Notes: generated by a model from the letters alone, not told the origin. A stretch of DNA of 25,242 nucleotides from Lysobacter_K sp043738095 (GCA_043738095.1 JAYSZI010000030.1:1-25242); one strand, 5' to 3'. Positions 13,929 through 21,619 are shown, counted from the first letter of the stretch. Numbers and translations: made by a program.

Positions 13929-14450
13929 ATGACAGCCGACCGCGATTTCATTGTGCTCAACCTGTGCGTGCTGACGGTGTCGGACTCGCGCACGCGGGCC
14001 GAGGACACTTCCGGCGACTACCTCGCCAGCGCTTTGTCCGACGCCGGCCATCGACTCGCCGAACGCGCGCTGCTGCCCGATGACCGTTACCAATTGCGCG
14101 CACTGGTGTCGCGCTGGATCGCCGACGATGCGGTTGACGGCGTGTTGGTTACGGGTGGTACCGGGTTCACCGGTCGTGATTCGACGCCAGAGGCACTGCT
14201 GCCGCTGCTCGACAAACTGATGCCGGGCTTTGGCGAACTGTTTCGCGCGCTTAGTTTCGACGAGATCGGCACGTCCACGCTGCAATCGCGCGCGTTTGCG
14301 GGGTTGGCTAACGGCACGTTCGTGTTCGCCCTGCCCGGCTCGACCTCGGCCTGCCGCACCGCGTGGGACCGGATCATCCGTGCGCAACTCGACGCGCGCA
14401 CCCGCCCGTGCAATCTCGCCACGCTGCGCCCGCGCTTGAAGGAAGTCTGA
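13929..14450 (+). CDS. moaB: Molybdenum cofactor biosynthesis protein, MoaB/MogA family
   Basis: The family binds molybdopterin; MogA adenylates it and MoaB is its close relative. The 173-residue protein has the core fold: VLTVSDSRTRAEDTSGDYL (residues 14-32), the glycine-rich pterin-binding motif VTGGTGFTGRDSTPEAL (74-90), PGFGELFRALSF (MogA/MoaB signature) and FALPGSTSACRTAWD near residue 135. The length and the SDSRT motif favour MoaB. No other molybdenum-cofactor gene is in the window. The ATG at 13929 has no clear Shine-Dalgarno sequence. The regulator gene starts 39 bases downstream on the same strand and may be cotranscribed. Confidence 0.92.
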   Translation: MTADRDFIVLNLCVLTVSDSRTRAEDTSGDYLASALSDAGHRLAERALLPDDRYQLRALVSRWIADDAVDGVLVTGGTGFTGRDSTPEALLPLLDKLMPGFGELFRALSFDEIGTSTLQSRAFAGLANGTFVFALPGSTSACRTAWDRIIRAQLDARTRPCNLATLRPRLKEV

Positions 14451-14489
14451 CCACGTGAGCGCGACACCTTCGCTATGAGGATCGACGTC

Positions 14490-14855
14490 ATGCCGCTCGC
14501 CACCACCCTGCGATTGCTCGCCAAAGCCCGCGGCCTCACCACCGCCGACATCGCCACCGCGATTCCGCGCGCCGGCGTAGCGACTGTCAGCGCCTGGCTG
14601 CGCGGCGAGAAGCTGCCGGGGCACGAGCAACTCGATGCGCTCGCCCGCACGTTCGGCGTGCCGGCCGGCGCGCTGCTGGCGGAACTGGCCAGCACCTTCG
14701 ACCCGTCGCGCACGCAGGGCGAGCACGATCTGCTCGCCGCCTACCGCACGCTCAACAGCAAGCAACAGGGCGCATTGCTGGAAGTCGCTGCCGCGATGGC
14801 CGGAACCAAACGCAGCACCGCGCGCAAAACCACCGCCAGGAGCAAGCCGGCATGA
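14490..14855 (+). CDS. Small XRE-type helix-turn-helix regulator coupled to ppk2
   Basis: A 121-residue protein. Residues about 3-62 form an XRE/Cro-like HTH domain: TLRLLAKARGLTTADIATAI, then ATVSAWLRGEKLPGHEQLDALARTFGV, where VSAWLRGEKLP is the recognition-helix region. Residues about 79-105 (EHDLLAAYRTLNSKQQGALL) are a short helical segment seen after the HTH in many XRE regulators. The tail is basic (KRSTARKTTARSK). The ATG at 14490 has GAGG nine bases upstream and is preferred over the in-frame ATG at 14475. Its stop overlaps the ppk2 ATG by four bases (ATGA), so the two are translationally coupled. It may control its own operon; targets are unknown. Confidence 0.82.
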   Translation: MPLATTLRLLAKARGLTTADIATAIPRAGVATVSAWLRGEKLPGHEQLDALARTFGVPAGALLAELASTFDPSRTQGEHDLLAAYRTLNSKQQGALLEVAAAMAGTKRSTARKTTARSKPA

Positions 14856-15628
14856 GCAAACTCAAACGCAAAGACTACGAGGCGCAGCTGGAGTCGCTGC
14901 AAGGCGAACTGGTGGCGATGGCGCGATGGCTGCAACACAGCGGCAAACGCCTGGTGGTAGTGATGGAAGGCCGCGACGCCGCCGGCAAGGGCGGCGCGAT
15001 CGAGGCCATCGCCCAGCACCTCAACCCCCGCCAATGCCGCGCGATCGCACTGCCCAAGCCCAATGATCGCGAAGCGGCGCAGTGGTACTTCCAGCGTTAC
15101 GTCGCTCACCTGCCGGCAGCCGGCGAGATCGCCTTGTTCGACCGCAGTTGGTACAACCGCGCCGGCGTCGAAAAGGTCATGGGCTTCGCCACCGACGCCC
15201 AGGTCAAGGCCTTCCTGACCCAGGCGCCGACGTTCGAGCAAATGCTGGTCGACGATGGCATCGTGCTGTTCAAGTACTGGCTATGCTGCGATCAGGCGAA
15301 GCAGGAAGAGCGTTTCGCCGAGCGCCTGGCCGAGCCGCTCAAGCGCTGGAAGGTGTCGCCGATTGACGTCGAAGCGCGCAAGCACTACGCCGACTACACC
15401 GCCGCGCGCGAGACGATGCTCGAGGCCACCCACACCCCGCACGCACCCTGGACGCTGGTGGATTTCAATGATCAGAAGCGCGGCCGGCTGACATTGATCC
15501 GCGATCTGCTCGATCGCCTACCCGACACCAAAATCCCGCAGGCGAAACTCAAGTTTCCACCGCTGTCGGCCAAGCCACGCGCGGAACATTACAGCGTCCT
15601 GGAGCCGATCCCGTCATACGACGCGTGA
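14852..15628 (+). CDS. ppk2: Polyphosphate kinase 2 family protein
   Basis: PPK2 enzymes phosphorylate nucleoside di- or monophosphates using inorganic polyphosphate. The 258-residue protein has the Walker A motif GRDAAGKGG (residues 40-48), the lid/substrate segment ALPKPNDREAAQWYFQRY (66-83), and the Walker B motif FDRSWYNRAGVEKVMGF (96-112), all typical of class I-like one-domain PPK2. Further on, LFKYWLCCDQAKQEERFAER and WTLVDFNDQKRGRL complete the fold. The start overlaps the regulator gene by four bases. Its stop is only four bases from the stop of the convergent membrane-protein gene, leaving no room for an ordinary terminator. Nucleotide preference cannot be read from sequence with confidence. 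Confidence 0.93.
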   Translation: MSKLKRKDYEAQLESLQGELVAMARWLQHSGKRLVVVMEGRDAAGKGGAIEAIAQHLNPRQCRAIALPKPNDREAAQWYFQRYVAHLPAAGEIALFDRSWYNRAGVEKVMGFATDAQVKAFLTQAPTFEQMLVDDGIVLFKYWLCCDQAKQEERFAERLAEPLKRWKVSPIDVEARKHYADYTAARETMLEATHTPHAPWTLVDFNDQKRGRLTLIRDLLDRLPDTKIPQAKLKFPPLSAKPRAEHYSVLEPIPSYDA

Positions 15629-15632
15629 CGGC

Positions 15633-16238
15633 TCACCCCTGCCCCGGAGGGATCGTCCCGACGGTTGCGGGCGCGGCATCGTCAACCGCAGTGGCCTGGT
15701 GCTGCCGCCGGGCATGCAGGAATTCGATCAACCCCGGCAGGATCGCGAACACGAACGACGCGCCCAGCACGGCCATGATCACGCCGACGTCGAACGGCGG
15801 ATCGCGCCATCGCCATGCCCACGATTCGCCGTAGGCATTCGATAACCCCAACATTGCGCGGAATGCTGACCAGTGCAACACGATCACGATTGCCAGCGCC
15901 GCCAATGGCAGCACGATCAGAAACCCATGCAGCAGCTGCTCAAACGCTGAGATGTGCCGCCGCGGCGCGGTGTAACGAATGTCGCGATAGGCGGTGACGG
16001 TGTGCGCGATGGCGCCGAGCGTCATCAGGCCCAACACTGGCGCGCTGACCTCGAGCAACAACAACGCGAGCATCGGCAGGCCAATCTCGACCGTCTGCAG
16101 CAGGTGCAATGCCGACTCGTGCACGCCGGACGTCTGCGCCAGGCGCGTGCGGGCATGGGTGAGGTAGTCGGCCAGACCCGCCAGCAACCAAAGCGGCAAC
16201 ACCGCGTAACCGAGCAGGCCCCACAGCAGCGGTTCCAT
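15633..16238 (-). CDS. Uncharacterised four-helix membrane protein next to a PQQ-type dehydrogenase
   Basis: A 201-residue protein without a domain I can name. Hydrophobic segments lie near residues 4-24 (LLWGLLGYAVLPLWLLAGLA), 51-76, 102-123 (LLHGFLIVLPLAALAIVIVL) and 152-172 (VGVIMAVLGASFVFAILPGL). The cytoplasm- or periplasm-facing tail is hydrophilic. Several histidines lie near helix ends (YLTHARTR, TSGVHESALHLLQ). The ATG at 16238, 14 bases after the dehydrogenase stop, is preferred because the in-frame ATG at 16295 would overlap that gene. It is the last gene of a three-gene minus-strand set. A role supporting the dehydrogenase or its electron transfer is only an inference from position. 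Confidence 0.8.
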   Translation of the reverse strand: MEPLLWGLLGYAVLPLWLLAGLADYLTHARTRLAQTSGVHESALHLLQTVEIGLPMLALLLLEVSAPVLGLMTLGAIAHTVTAYRDIRYTAPRRHISAFEQLLHGFLIVLPLAALAIVIVLHWSAFRAMLGLSNAYGESWAWRWRDPPFDVGVIMAVLGASFVFAILPGLIEFLHARRQHQATAVDDAAPATVGTIPPGQG

Positions 16239-16252
16239 CGCCGCCGGCGCCG

Positions 16253-17590
16253 TCAGCCGGCCGGTACACCGGCTGTGGCCGGCGTTACCCGCCACACCGC
16301 ATTACCGACATCATCGGCAACCAGCACCGCACCGACGCGGTCCACTGCCACTCCCACCGGACGCCCGCGCGCGTTGCCTGCGTCATCGACAAAGCCCGTC
16401 AGGATGTCCTCGGGCATACCGCTGGGCCCACCACCCATAAACGGCACGAACACGACTTTGTAGCCACTGCGCGGCCGACGGTTCCATGAGCCGTGCAAGC
16501 CGATAAACGCACCGCCCGCATATCGTGCCGGCAGCAACGCACTCTCGTAGAACGCTAATCCGAGCGGCGCGACGTGCGCACCCAGGGCGTAGTCCGGCTT
16601 GATCGCCTTGGCAACCAGGTCTGGACGCGGGGGCTGGATGCGGGTGTCGACGTGTTGGCCGTAATAGCTGTACGGCCAGCCATAGAAGCCCCCGTCACGG
16701 ACGGAGGTCAGATAATCAGGCACGAGGTCGCTGCCGAGTTCGTCGCGCTCATTGACGACGGTCCATAACGCGCCGGTGTGCGGATGCCAGGCCAGACCAT
16801 TCGGGTTGCGCAAGCCGGTCGCGAACACGCGGCTGCGGCCAGCCGCTGGGTCGACTTCGAGAATCGCCGCGCGCTCGACCTCATTGCTCATGCCGTTCTC
16901 GCCGACGTTGCTGTTCGAGCCAACGGTGACATACAGCCGCGTGCCGTCGCGGCTGGCGAGCACGTTCTTGGTCCAGTGGTGATTGATCGGCCCGCCCGGC
17001 AAGTCCACGACCTTGACCGGCGCGACCTCGATGCGCGTCTGCCCGCTCGCATACGGCACGCGGACCAGTGCATCGGCGTTGGCGATGTACAGGGTGTTGC
17101 CCACTAGAGCCATGCCAAACGGCGAGTTCAATCCGGTCATGAACACGCTGCGGGATTCGACGACGCCATCGCCATTCTGGTCGCGCAGCAAGGTGATGCG
17201 ATTGGCGCTGGGCACGCCGGCGCCCGCACGCTTCATCACCATTTTCGTCAGTTTGGCCTTGAGGCCATCGTCGTCTTTCGGGCGGGCCGGGGCGTTGCTC
17301 TCGGCCACGAGCACGTCGCCATTGGGCAACGTGTAGACCCACCGCGGATGGTCGAGGCCGGTGGCGAACGCCGCGACCGCTAGCCCAGGCCCCGCGGTCG
17401 GCTTGCCGCCGTCGGGCCAACCCGTGGCCGGGGCAATCACGACGGTTGGAATCAATGTCTTGTTCGGTGCGGGCAAGGTCGGGTTCGGGCCGATGCCGGC
17501 ACTAGGCGGCAGCGTCGCCCGGTCGCCGCAACCGGCCAGGGCGACAAGCGTCGCCGCGAGTAACCAGCGCGTGCTCAACTTGGGCCTCAA
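16253..17590 (-). CDS. PQQ-dependent sugar dehydrogenase / L-sorbosone dehydrogenase-like lipoprotein
   Basis: A 445-residue protein with a lipoprotein signal (lipobox LAGC, Cys21) and a six-bladed beta-propeller of the soluble glucose/sorbosone dehydrogenase type. Propeller motifs include FATGLDHPRWVYTLPNGDVLVAE (residues about 75-97), GLNSPFGMALVGNTLYIAN, PINHHWTKNVL, TGLRNPNGLAWHPHTGALWTVVNERDELG, GFYGWPYSYYG, and GLHGSWNRRPRSGYKVVFVPF near the end. Such enzymes oxidise sugars or aldehydes in the periplasm using PQQ and pass electrons to the membrane. The start is a TTG at 17590 whose last two bases overlap the previous gene's TGA (TTGA), so translation is probably coupled. The substrate is unknown, and no PQQ synthesis genes are in the window. 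Confidence 0.88.
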   Translation of the reverse strand: MRPKLSTRWLLAATLVALAGCGDRATLPPSAGIGPNPTLPAPNKTLIPTVVIAPATGWPDGGKPTAGPGLAVAAFATGLDHPRWVYTLPNGDVLVAESNAPARPKDDDGLKAKLTKMVMKRAGAGVPSANRITLLRDQNGDGVVESRSVFMTGLNSPFGMALVGNTLYIANADALVRVPYASGQTRIEVAPVKVVDLPGGPINHHWTKNVLASRDGTRLYVTVGSNSNVGENGMSNEVERAAILEVDPAAGRSRVFATGLRNPNGLAWHPHTGALWTVVNERDELGSDLVPDYLTSVRDGGFYGWPYSYYGQHVDTRIQPPRPDLVAKAIKPDYALGAHVAPLGLAFYESALLPARYAGGAFIGLHGSWNRRPRSGYKVVFVPFMGGGPSGMPEDILTGFVDDAGNARGRPVGVAVDRVGAVLVADDVGNAVWRVTPATAGVPAG

Positions 17591-17949
17591 CCGAACGCAA
17601 CGCTGAGCAACAACAGAAACGCCACCACCGCCAGCCCCGCATGGCCGAGCATGAAGCCCACCGGCAGCGGCCGTTGCTTCATCTGGTAGGCGAGGTTCAA
17701 CACCACCCCGCCGGCCGCAGCCAGTGCGAACAACACCGTCGCCGTCATCGCGCGCCCCGGCAGCCCGACCGTAAACGCTGCATAGATCAGCAAGGTCAGG
17801 CCCGCACCGGCGAGGAAGCCATGCATCATCGCCAGCCAGTGCGGCGGATTGCGCTTGCCGGCCATCCGGATTGCCGCCATCACGATGCCGCCCGCGGCCG
17901 CGACCGCGAACAGTCCGGCGGCGGTTTGAATCATGCCCATCGCGTCCAT
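17587..17949 (-). CDS. Small four-helix membrane protein, first gene of the dehydrogenase set
   Basis: A 120-residue, very hydrophobic protein I cannot assign to a named family. Four membrane segments are visible: about 7-27 (IQTAAGLFAVAAAGGIVMAA), 41-61, 69-87 and 96-118 (GFMLGHAGLAVVAFLLLLSV). Histidines occur at His37 (PPHWL), His43 (MMHGFL) and in the last helix (LGHAGL), a pattern that could fit heme or quinone contact but is not proof. The ATG at 17949 has GGAG eight bases upstream. The stop overlaps the dehydrogenase TTG start, so it likely works with that lipoprotein, perhaps as its membrane electron acceptor; this is inference. Confidence 0.8.
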   Translation of the reverse strand: MDAMGMIQTAAGLFAVAAAGGIVMAAIRMAGKRNPPHWLAMMHGFLAGAGLTLLIYAAFTVGLPGRAMTATVLFALAAAGGVVLNLAYQMKQRPLPVGFMLGHAGLAVVAFLLLLSVAFG

Positions 17950-18147
17950 GTGCCTGCTCCCGTGAGTGTGCGTCGCCCGTGTACCAGCGACGCTAGCCAG
18001 CGCGGGGTTAGGGTTGCGTGTAATTCGGCTGGGCTCGCAGTTCTAATTTGCGGCAGGACTACAACGCCGCATAGCGTGCGTAAGGGGTTTCATCCCTAGC
18101 GCTGTGCGTGGCGAGTGGTTTCAGGTCCGACTGGCTTGGATGAGCCC

Positions 18148-18173
18148 GTCGCGACTAAAACCGCTCCCACACA
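18148..18173. repeat. Short dispersed palindrome (GTCGCGACTAAAACCGCTCCCACA type)
   Basis: Read on the minus strand this is TGTGGGAGCGG-TTTTAGTCGCGAC. It resembles the TGTAGGAGCGRC...GTCGCGAC repeats I recall from Lysobacter, Stenotrophomonas and Pseudomonas intergenic DNA. It lies in the 255-base gap between acylphosphatase and the dehydrogenase set. Nothing else was recognised in that gap, which should also contain the promoter of the gene starting at 17949. Confidence 0.5.
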
Positions 18174-18204
18174 TTCACTACGCCCTATGTCGCGCCCCGA
18201 CGGT

Positions 18205-18477
18205 TCAGCCGATAGCGAAGCCGTCCCCGGGCGCCTCGCGCTCTTCCGCTGGCAGGCGTTCTAGTTCGTCGACGCGCGCCCGCGGCGGTCCTTGGCGCAA
18301 CCATGCGGCCAATGCGTCGATCGCGGCCGCATCGCCCACGGCGAGCACTTCGACCCGGCCATCAGCGAGGTTGCGGGCGTTGCCGCGCAATCCCAGCGCG
18401 CGTGCCTGATCACAGGCGGAGGCCCGGAACCACACGCCCTGCACCTTGCCGCTCACGATGAAGCGCGCCGCACTCAT
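18205..18477 (-). CDS. acyP: Acylphosphatase
   Basis: Hydrolyses the carboxyl-phosphate bond of acyl phosphates in the cytoplasm. The 90-residue protein matches the family length and shows the signature GKVQGVWFRA with the phosphate-binding Arg18, followed by GLRGNARNLADGRVEVLAVG with the catalytic Asn36. ATG at 18477, sharing one base with the stop of the thioredoxin-like gene (TGATG), so translation is coupled. It is the last gene of the YihY-TlpA-acyP set. Confidence 0.95.
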   Translation of the reverse strand: MSAARFIVSGKVQGVWFRASACDQARALGLRGNARNLADGRVEVLAVGDAAAIDALAAWLRQGPPRARVDELERLPAEEREAPGDGFAIG

Positions 18478-19100
18478 CAGGAGCCCGCGCCCGTGGCCGA
18501 TGCCGCCTTCGGCATGCCCGCGGCCGCATCTGCGCCCTTCTGCTTGCCACTAGCGGCGGCAATGGCCGCCTCGATGTCGCCGGCCGTGACCGGGCCGAGA
18601 ATCTTCTTAGCAACCTTGCCGTCCGGCGCGATCAGATAGGTCATCGGCAAGCCGCGCGGCGTGTCGAAATCCGCCGGCGGGCTGTAGGTATCGACGATCG
18701 CGATCGGATAGACGACCGGATGAACCTTGAGAAATTCGCGCATCGCCGCTGCATCGATATCTTCGTACGCCAAGCCCACCACCTCGACGTCCTCGCGCAT
18801 CGCATCGAGCGCGGACAACTCCGGCATTTCCTTCAGGCACGGCGCGCACCAGGTCGCCCAGAAATTCACCACGACCCACTTTCCCCGATGGGCGGCGAGC
18901 TCAAAGGTCTTACCGTCGATGGCAGGCAGGCTCAGCGCCGGTGTCGCCTTGCTGCCGGCCACTGGCTTCGGCGTGGCCGCGGGCACCGCATCCACCACCG
19001 GCGCGGGCGTGGCGGGGGCCGGTGTTTCGTCAGGCTTTTGGCATGCCGTCAGGAGAACGACGTTGAACAGTAGGGCGGTGGCGATCGGGTAACGCGGCAT
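18477..19100 (-). CDS. TlpA-like thioredoxin-fold lipoprotein
   Basis: A 207-residue protein with a lipoprotein signal ending in the lipobox LTAC (Cys20), a Pro/Ala-rich linker of about 35 residues and a thioredoxin fold. The redox motif is WCAPC (Cys85 and Cys88) in VVVNFWATWCAPCLKEMPEL, and the cis-proline loop is GLPMTYLI. It probably reduces or oxidises periplasmic disulfides while membrane-anchored. The ATG at 19100 has AGGA eight bases upstream and gives a proper signal peptide; the in-frame ATG at 19124 would overlap the upstream gene. The Ala/Lys-rich C-terminal tail (about 35 residues) is unusual. It lies between yihY and acyP, with a one-base overlap to acyP. Confidence 0.92.
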   Translation of the reverse strand: MPRYPIATALLFNVVLLTACQKPDETPAPATPAPVVDAVPAATPKPVAGSKATPALSLPAIDGKTFELAAHRGKWVVVNFWATWCAPCLKEMPELSALDAMREDVEVVGLAYEDIDAAAMREFLKVHPVVYPIAIVDTYSPPADFDTPRGLPMTYLIAPDGKVAKKILGPVTAGDIEAAIAAASGKQKGADAAAGMPKAASATGAGS

Positions 19101-19104
19101 TGGG

Positions 19105-20373
19105 TCAATCCTGAGTGTCGGCATGGATGCTACTGACGCGACGTTTGAGCAGATCGCGCAACGGAATGCGCAACTCGTCCATCGCCGCCACCGCGGAGTG
19201 ACCCAGCGAGTCCTCGCGACACGGCAGGCGCGCTTCGGCGATCGGGATACGCAGTTGGCAGGCTTCGTACAACTCGGCCAGGGTCAGGTCGTCGAGGTCG
19301 CGCGACAGCAGCCATTCGCCACCTTCGGCGCGCCGCACCACGTTGATCTGGCACAGCTGCGCCAGCATGGTCTGCACCAGGGTGTCTGTCAGCATGGGTT
19401 CGAGTTTTTGAATCTCGTCGCTGTGCAGTCCTTTGCCCAGCTTGCGCACCTCGTTGAACCGCGCGAGCAGACGCAACAGACCGTAGATCTCGTAACCGTC
19501 TGGCAGGCGCATCGCCACCGGCTGGTAGCGGAACGCGGACATCGACGACGCCATCGATGCTCCCAGCAATACCGCCGTCCAGCTCAAGAAGATCCACAGC
19601 AGGAACACCGGCACGAAGGCGATCTTGCCGTAAATCGTCGAATAGGCGCCGAAGCTGGCCAGGTACGCGCCGATGCCCCACTTCACCAGTTCGAACAGGA
19701 ACGTCGCGAGCAGCGCGCCAGCCATTGCATGGCGCCATTTGACCGTGCGGTGGGGGACCACGCGGTAGATGGCAGCAAACGCGAGCAGCTCGATCGCCAT
19801 CGGCGCCAGCCGCAGCATCACCGTCTCGAGAAAGTGGCCCGCCGTAGTCGCGAATACGGACATCGAAAAGAACTTGGCCGACACCGCCAGGCTCGCCGCC
19901 GCCATCATTGCGCCCAGCGTGAGCACAGTCCAATACACCAGAAAACGGCTGAGCTTCGGCCGCGCAATCTTGACCCGCCAGATGCGGTTGAACGATGCCT
20001 CCACCCCGGTCAGGGTGATCAGCAGCGACACCAGCAGCGCAATCACGCCGGCGGTGGTCAGCTCGCCGGCGTTGGCCGAGAACTGTTTGAGATAGGACTC
20101 GACCGAACGCGCCGCACTGGGCACGAAGTTGGAGAAAATGTAGTTGCTAAGGCGATCGCTCCATTCCCCGAACCCCGGGAACGCCGACAACACGCCGAAC
20201 ACCACCAGCGACAGCGGTACCAACGCGAACACCGTGGTGAACGACAGCGCACCGGCGGCCTCGAACAGGTTGTCGTCGAGCGAGCGCCGGGCAAGGAAAC
20301 GGAAGAAGCTCTCGGTGCGTGCGCGGTCGCGCAGACGATCGGTCCAGCGGTTGAGCGAATCTAGGGGTTCCAT
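19105..20373 (-). CDS. YihY/BrkB-family inner membrane protein with a C-terminal extension
   Basis: A 422-residue protein. Residues about 20-285 are the YihY domain with six hydrophobic segments and family motifs: DNLFEAAGALSFTTVFALVPL (about 34-54), GVEASFNRIWRV (123-134), YRVVPHRTVKWRHAMAGA and YGKIAFVPVFLLWIFLSWTAVLLGA. The remaining ~135 residues are soluble and contain helix-rich sequence (e.g. DTLVQTMLAQLCQINVVRRA, DLDDLTLAELYEACQLRIP) that looks like a winged-helix domain. This long form is known in related bacteria. The ATG at 20373 is chosen by homology over an upstream in-frame ATG at 20457. The old annotation as ribonuclease BN is incorrect for this family. Its stop lies four bases before the TlpA-like gene. 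Function unknown. Confidence 0.9.
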   Translation of the reverse strand: MEPLDSLNRWTDRLRDRARTESFFRFLARRSLDDNLFEAAGALSFTTVFALVPLSLVVFGVLSAFPGFGEWSDRLSNYIFSNFVPSAARSVESYLKQFSANAGELTTAGVIALLVSLLITLTGVEASFNRIWRVKIARPKLSRFLVYWTVLTLGAMMAAASLAVSAKFFSMSVFATTAGHFLETVMLRLAPMAIELLAFAAIYRVVPHRTVKWRHAMAGALLATFLFELVKWGIGAYLASFGAYSTIYGKIAFVPVFLLWIFLSWTAVLLGASMASSMSAFRYQPVAMRLPDGYEIYGLLRLLARFNEVRKLGKGLHSDEIQKLEPMLTDTLVQTMLAQLCQINVVRRAEGGEWLLSRDLDDLTLAELYEACQLRIPIAEARLPCREDSLGHSAVAAMDELRIPLRDLLKRRVSSIHADTQD

Positions 20374-20442
20374 CGGCCGGAGGTTAACCGATGAAAGGTG
20401 TGGGTGGCGGTAGGCGCACCCATACGCCTTCCCGAGGCCGTA

Positions 20443-20518
20443 GTTCCTGTCAGCCACGCGTCACAGCGTCCCGGTCATCCCGCGCCCAGCCGCGTTGTTG
20501 GGTGGCTAGGGCAGGAAC
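20443..20518. repeat. Imperfect inverted repeat between yihY and wrbA
   Basis: GTTCCTG (20443-20449) with AGCCAC (20452-20457) is mirrored by GTGGCT (20502-20507) with CAGGAAC (20512-20518), enclosing 44 bases. It lies between two divergently transcribed genes, so it is not a terminator for either. Nothing else was recognised in the 248-base gap, and no convincing promoter was found. Confidence 0.4.
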
Positions 20519-20621
20519 CCTCGGCTCTTCCTGGGTCCGAAGCAGCCGGATTAAGACGCGTAGGGCCTTGCCGCATGCGCATCCTCTATCCTTCCCGCTC
20601 GATCTTCGCCCGAGTAAAGCA

Positions 20622-21215
20622 ATGCCCGAGATCCTTGTGCTCTATTACAGCCGCGGCGGATCGGTCGCCCGCCTGGCGCGGCAGATCGCGCGTGGCATCG
20701 GCGAGGTCGAGGGCATGAGCGCGCGCGTGCGCACGGTGCCGCCGGTGGCCGCGATCACGCAGACCGCGGCGCCGCCCGTGCCAGAAGAAGGCGCGCCCTA
20801 CGTCGAGGCCAAGGACCTGGTTGAATGCGTCGGTCTGGCGCTCGGCAGCCCGACCCGCTTTGGCAACATGGCCGCGCCACTGAAGCATTGGATCGACGGC
20901 CTCAGCGCGCAATGGGCCAGCGGCACGCTGGTCGGTAAGCCCGCCGCGGTGTTCACCTCGACCGCGAGCATGCACGGCGGGCAGGAAGCCACGCTGCTGA
21001 CGATGCATCTGCCATTGCTGCATCACGGCTGCGTGCTGGTCGGTATCCCGTACACCGAGCCGGCCCTGAGCACCACCCGCAGCGGCGGCACCCCGTACGG
21101 CGCCAGCCACGTCGCGGGCCAGGACGACAATCCGCAACCGACCGACGACGAGGCGCTGCTGGCGCGCGCGTTGGGACGGCGACTGGCGATGATCGCAGCG
21201 AAGTTGGCCGCATGA
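20622..21215 (+). CDS. wrbA: NAD(P)H:quinone oxidoreductase, WrbA type
   Basis: An FMN-binding flavodoxin-fold enzyme that reduces quinones by two electrons. The 197-residue protein starts MPEILVLYYSRGGSVARLARQ with the phosphate loop YYSRGGS, has LGSPTRFGNMAAPLKHWIDG (FMN isoalloxazine contacts), then AAVFTSTASMHGGQEATLL and a HHGCVLVGIPYT segment, all WrbA-specific. The ATG at 20622 is set by homology; the ribosome-binding site is poor. The stop overlaps the next gene's ATG by four bases. Confidence 0.95.
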   Translation: MPEILVLYYSRGGSVARLARQIARGIGEVEGMSARVRTVPPVAAITQTAAPPVPEEGAPYVEAKDLVECVGLALGSPTRFGNMAAPLKHWIDGLSAQWASGTLVGKPAAVFTSTASMHGGQEATLLTMHLPLLHHGCVLVGIPYTEPALSTTRSGGTPYGASHVAGQDDNPQPTDDEALLARALGRRLAMIAAKLAA

Positions 21216-21589
21216 TCAACGCGTCCACCTCGCATACGCCTGCCTCGCGCGTATTGATTGCGGCGCTGGCCGCGCTGGCGACCTTGTTCGCCGTCTGGTT
21301 CGCGCCTACGCCGAACCCGTGGGCGGCGCTGGCGGTATTCGCGCTGCCGCCGGCGCTGTTGGCGCTCGGTCGTTGGCGCGGGCGGCGCACCGCAGGCTAT
21401 TGGGCGTCGGTGTTCGCACTGTTCTGGTTCAGCCACGGCATCATGGTTGCGTACTCGCGGCCCGCGGATCGTTGGTTCGCACTGGCCGAGGTCGCGCTGG
21501 CGCTGGTGATCATTTTCGCCGCGAGCGGGCCGGGCATGCGCGCACGGCTCGCGCAGAAGAAGGCGGCACGGGCAGACCGCAAGGAATGA
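21212..21589 (+). CDS. DUF2069 family membrane protein
   Basis: A 125-residue integral membrane protein with four hydrophobic stretches (about 13-30, 36-52, 62-80 and 88-104) and a basic tail (RARLAQKKAARADRK). Conserved-looking residues are the WFSHGIMVAY segment in the third helix and ADRWFALAEVALAL before the fourth. I recognise it as the DUF2069 protein that commonly follows wrbA in Xanthomonadaceae. The ATG overlaps the wrbA stop (ATGA), indicating coupled translation. No function is known. Confidence 0.85.
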   Translation: MINASTSHTPASRVLIAALAALATLFAVWFAPTPNPWAALAVFALPPALLALGRWRGRRTAGYWASVFALFWFSHGIMVAYSRPADRWFALAEVALALVIIFAASGPGMRARLAQKKAARADRKE

Positions 21590-21613
21590 CCCTGCCTTCG
21601 GCGGGGCCGGCCG

Positions 21614-21619
21614 TATAAT
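21614..21619 (+). promoter_or_regulatory. Perfect -10 box ahead of the asparaginase-like gene
   Basis: TATAAT occurs 31 bases before the ATG at 21651, in otherwise GC-rich sequence. No matching -35 is seen at 16-18 bases upstream, so it may need an activator. Transcription would start near 21626, giving a leader of about 25 bases without a Shine-Dalgarno sequence. Just upstream, CCCTGCC/GGCGGGG (about 21590-21606) can form a hairpin that might end the DUF2069 transcript. Confidence 0.5.

Noticed and set aside
15633..15660. Terminator between ppk2 and the convergent membrane gene
   Set aside because: Only four bases separate the two stop codons and no good hairpin with a T tract was found there.
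19123..20364. 413-codon plus-strand open frame opposite the YihY gene
   Set aside because: His/Gln/Arg-rich antisense shadow of a conserved membrane protein.
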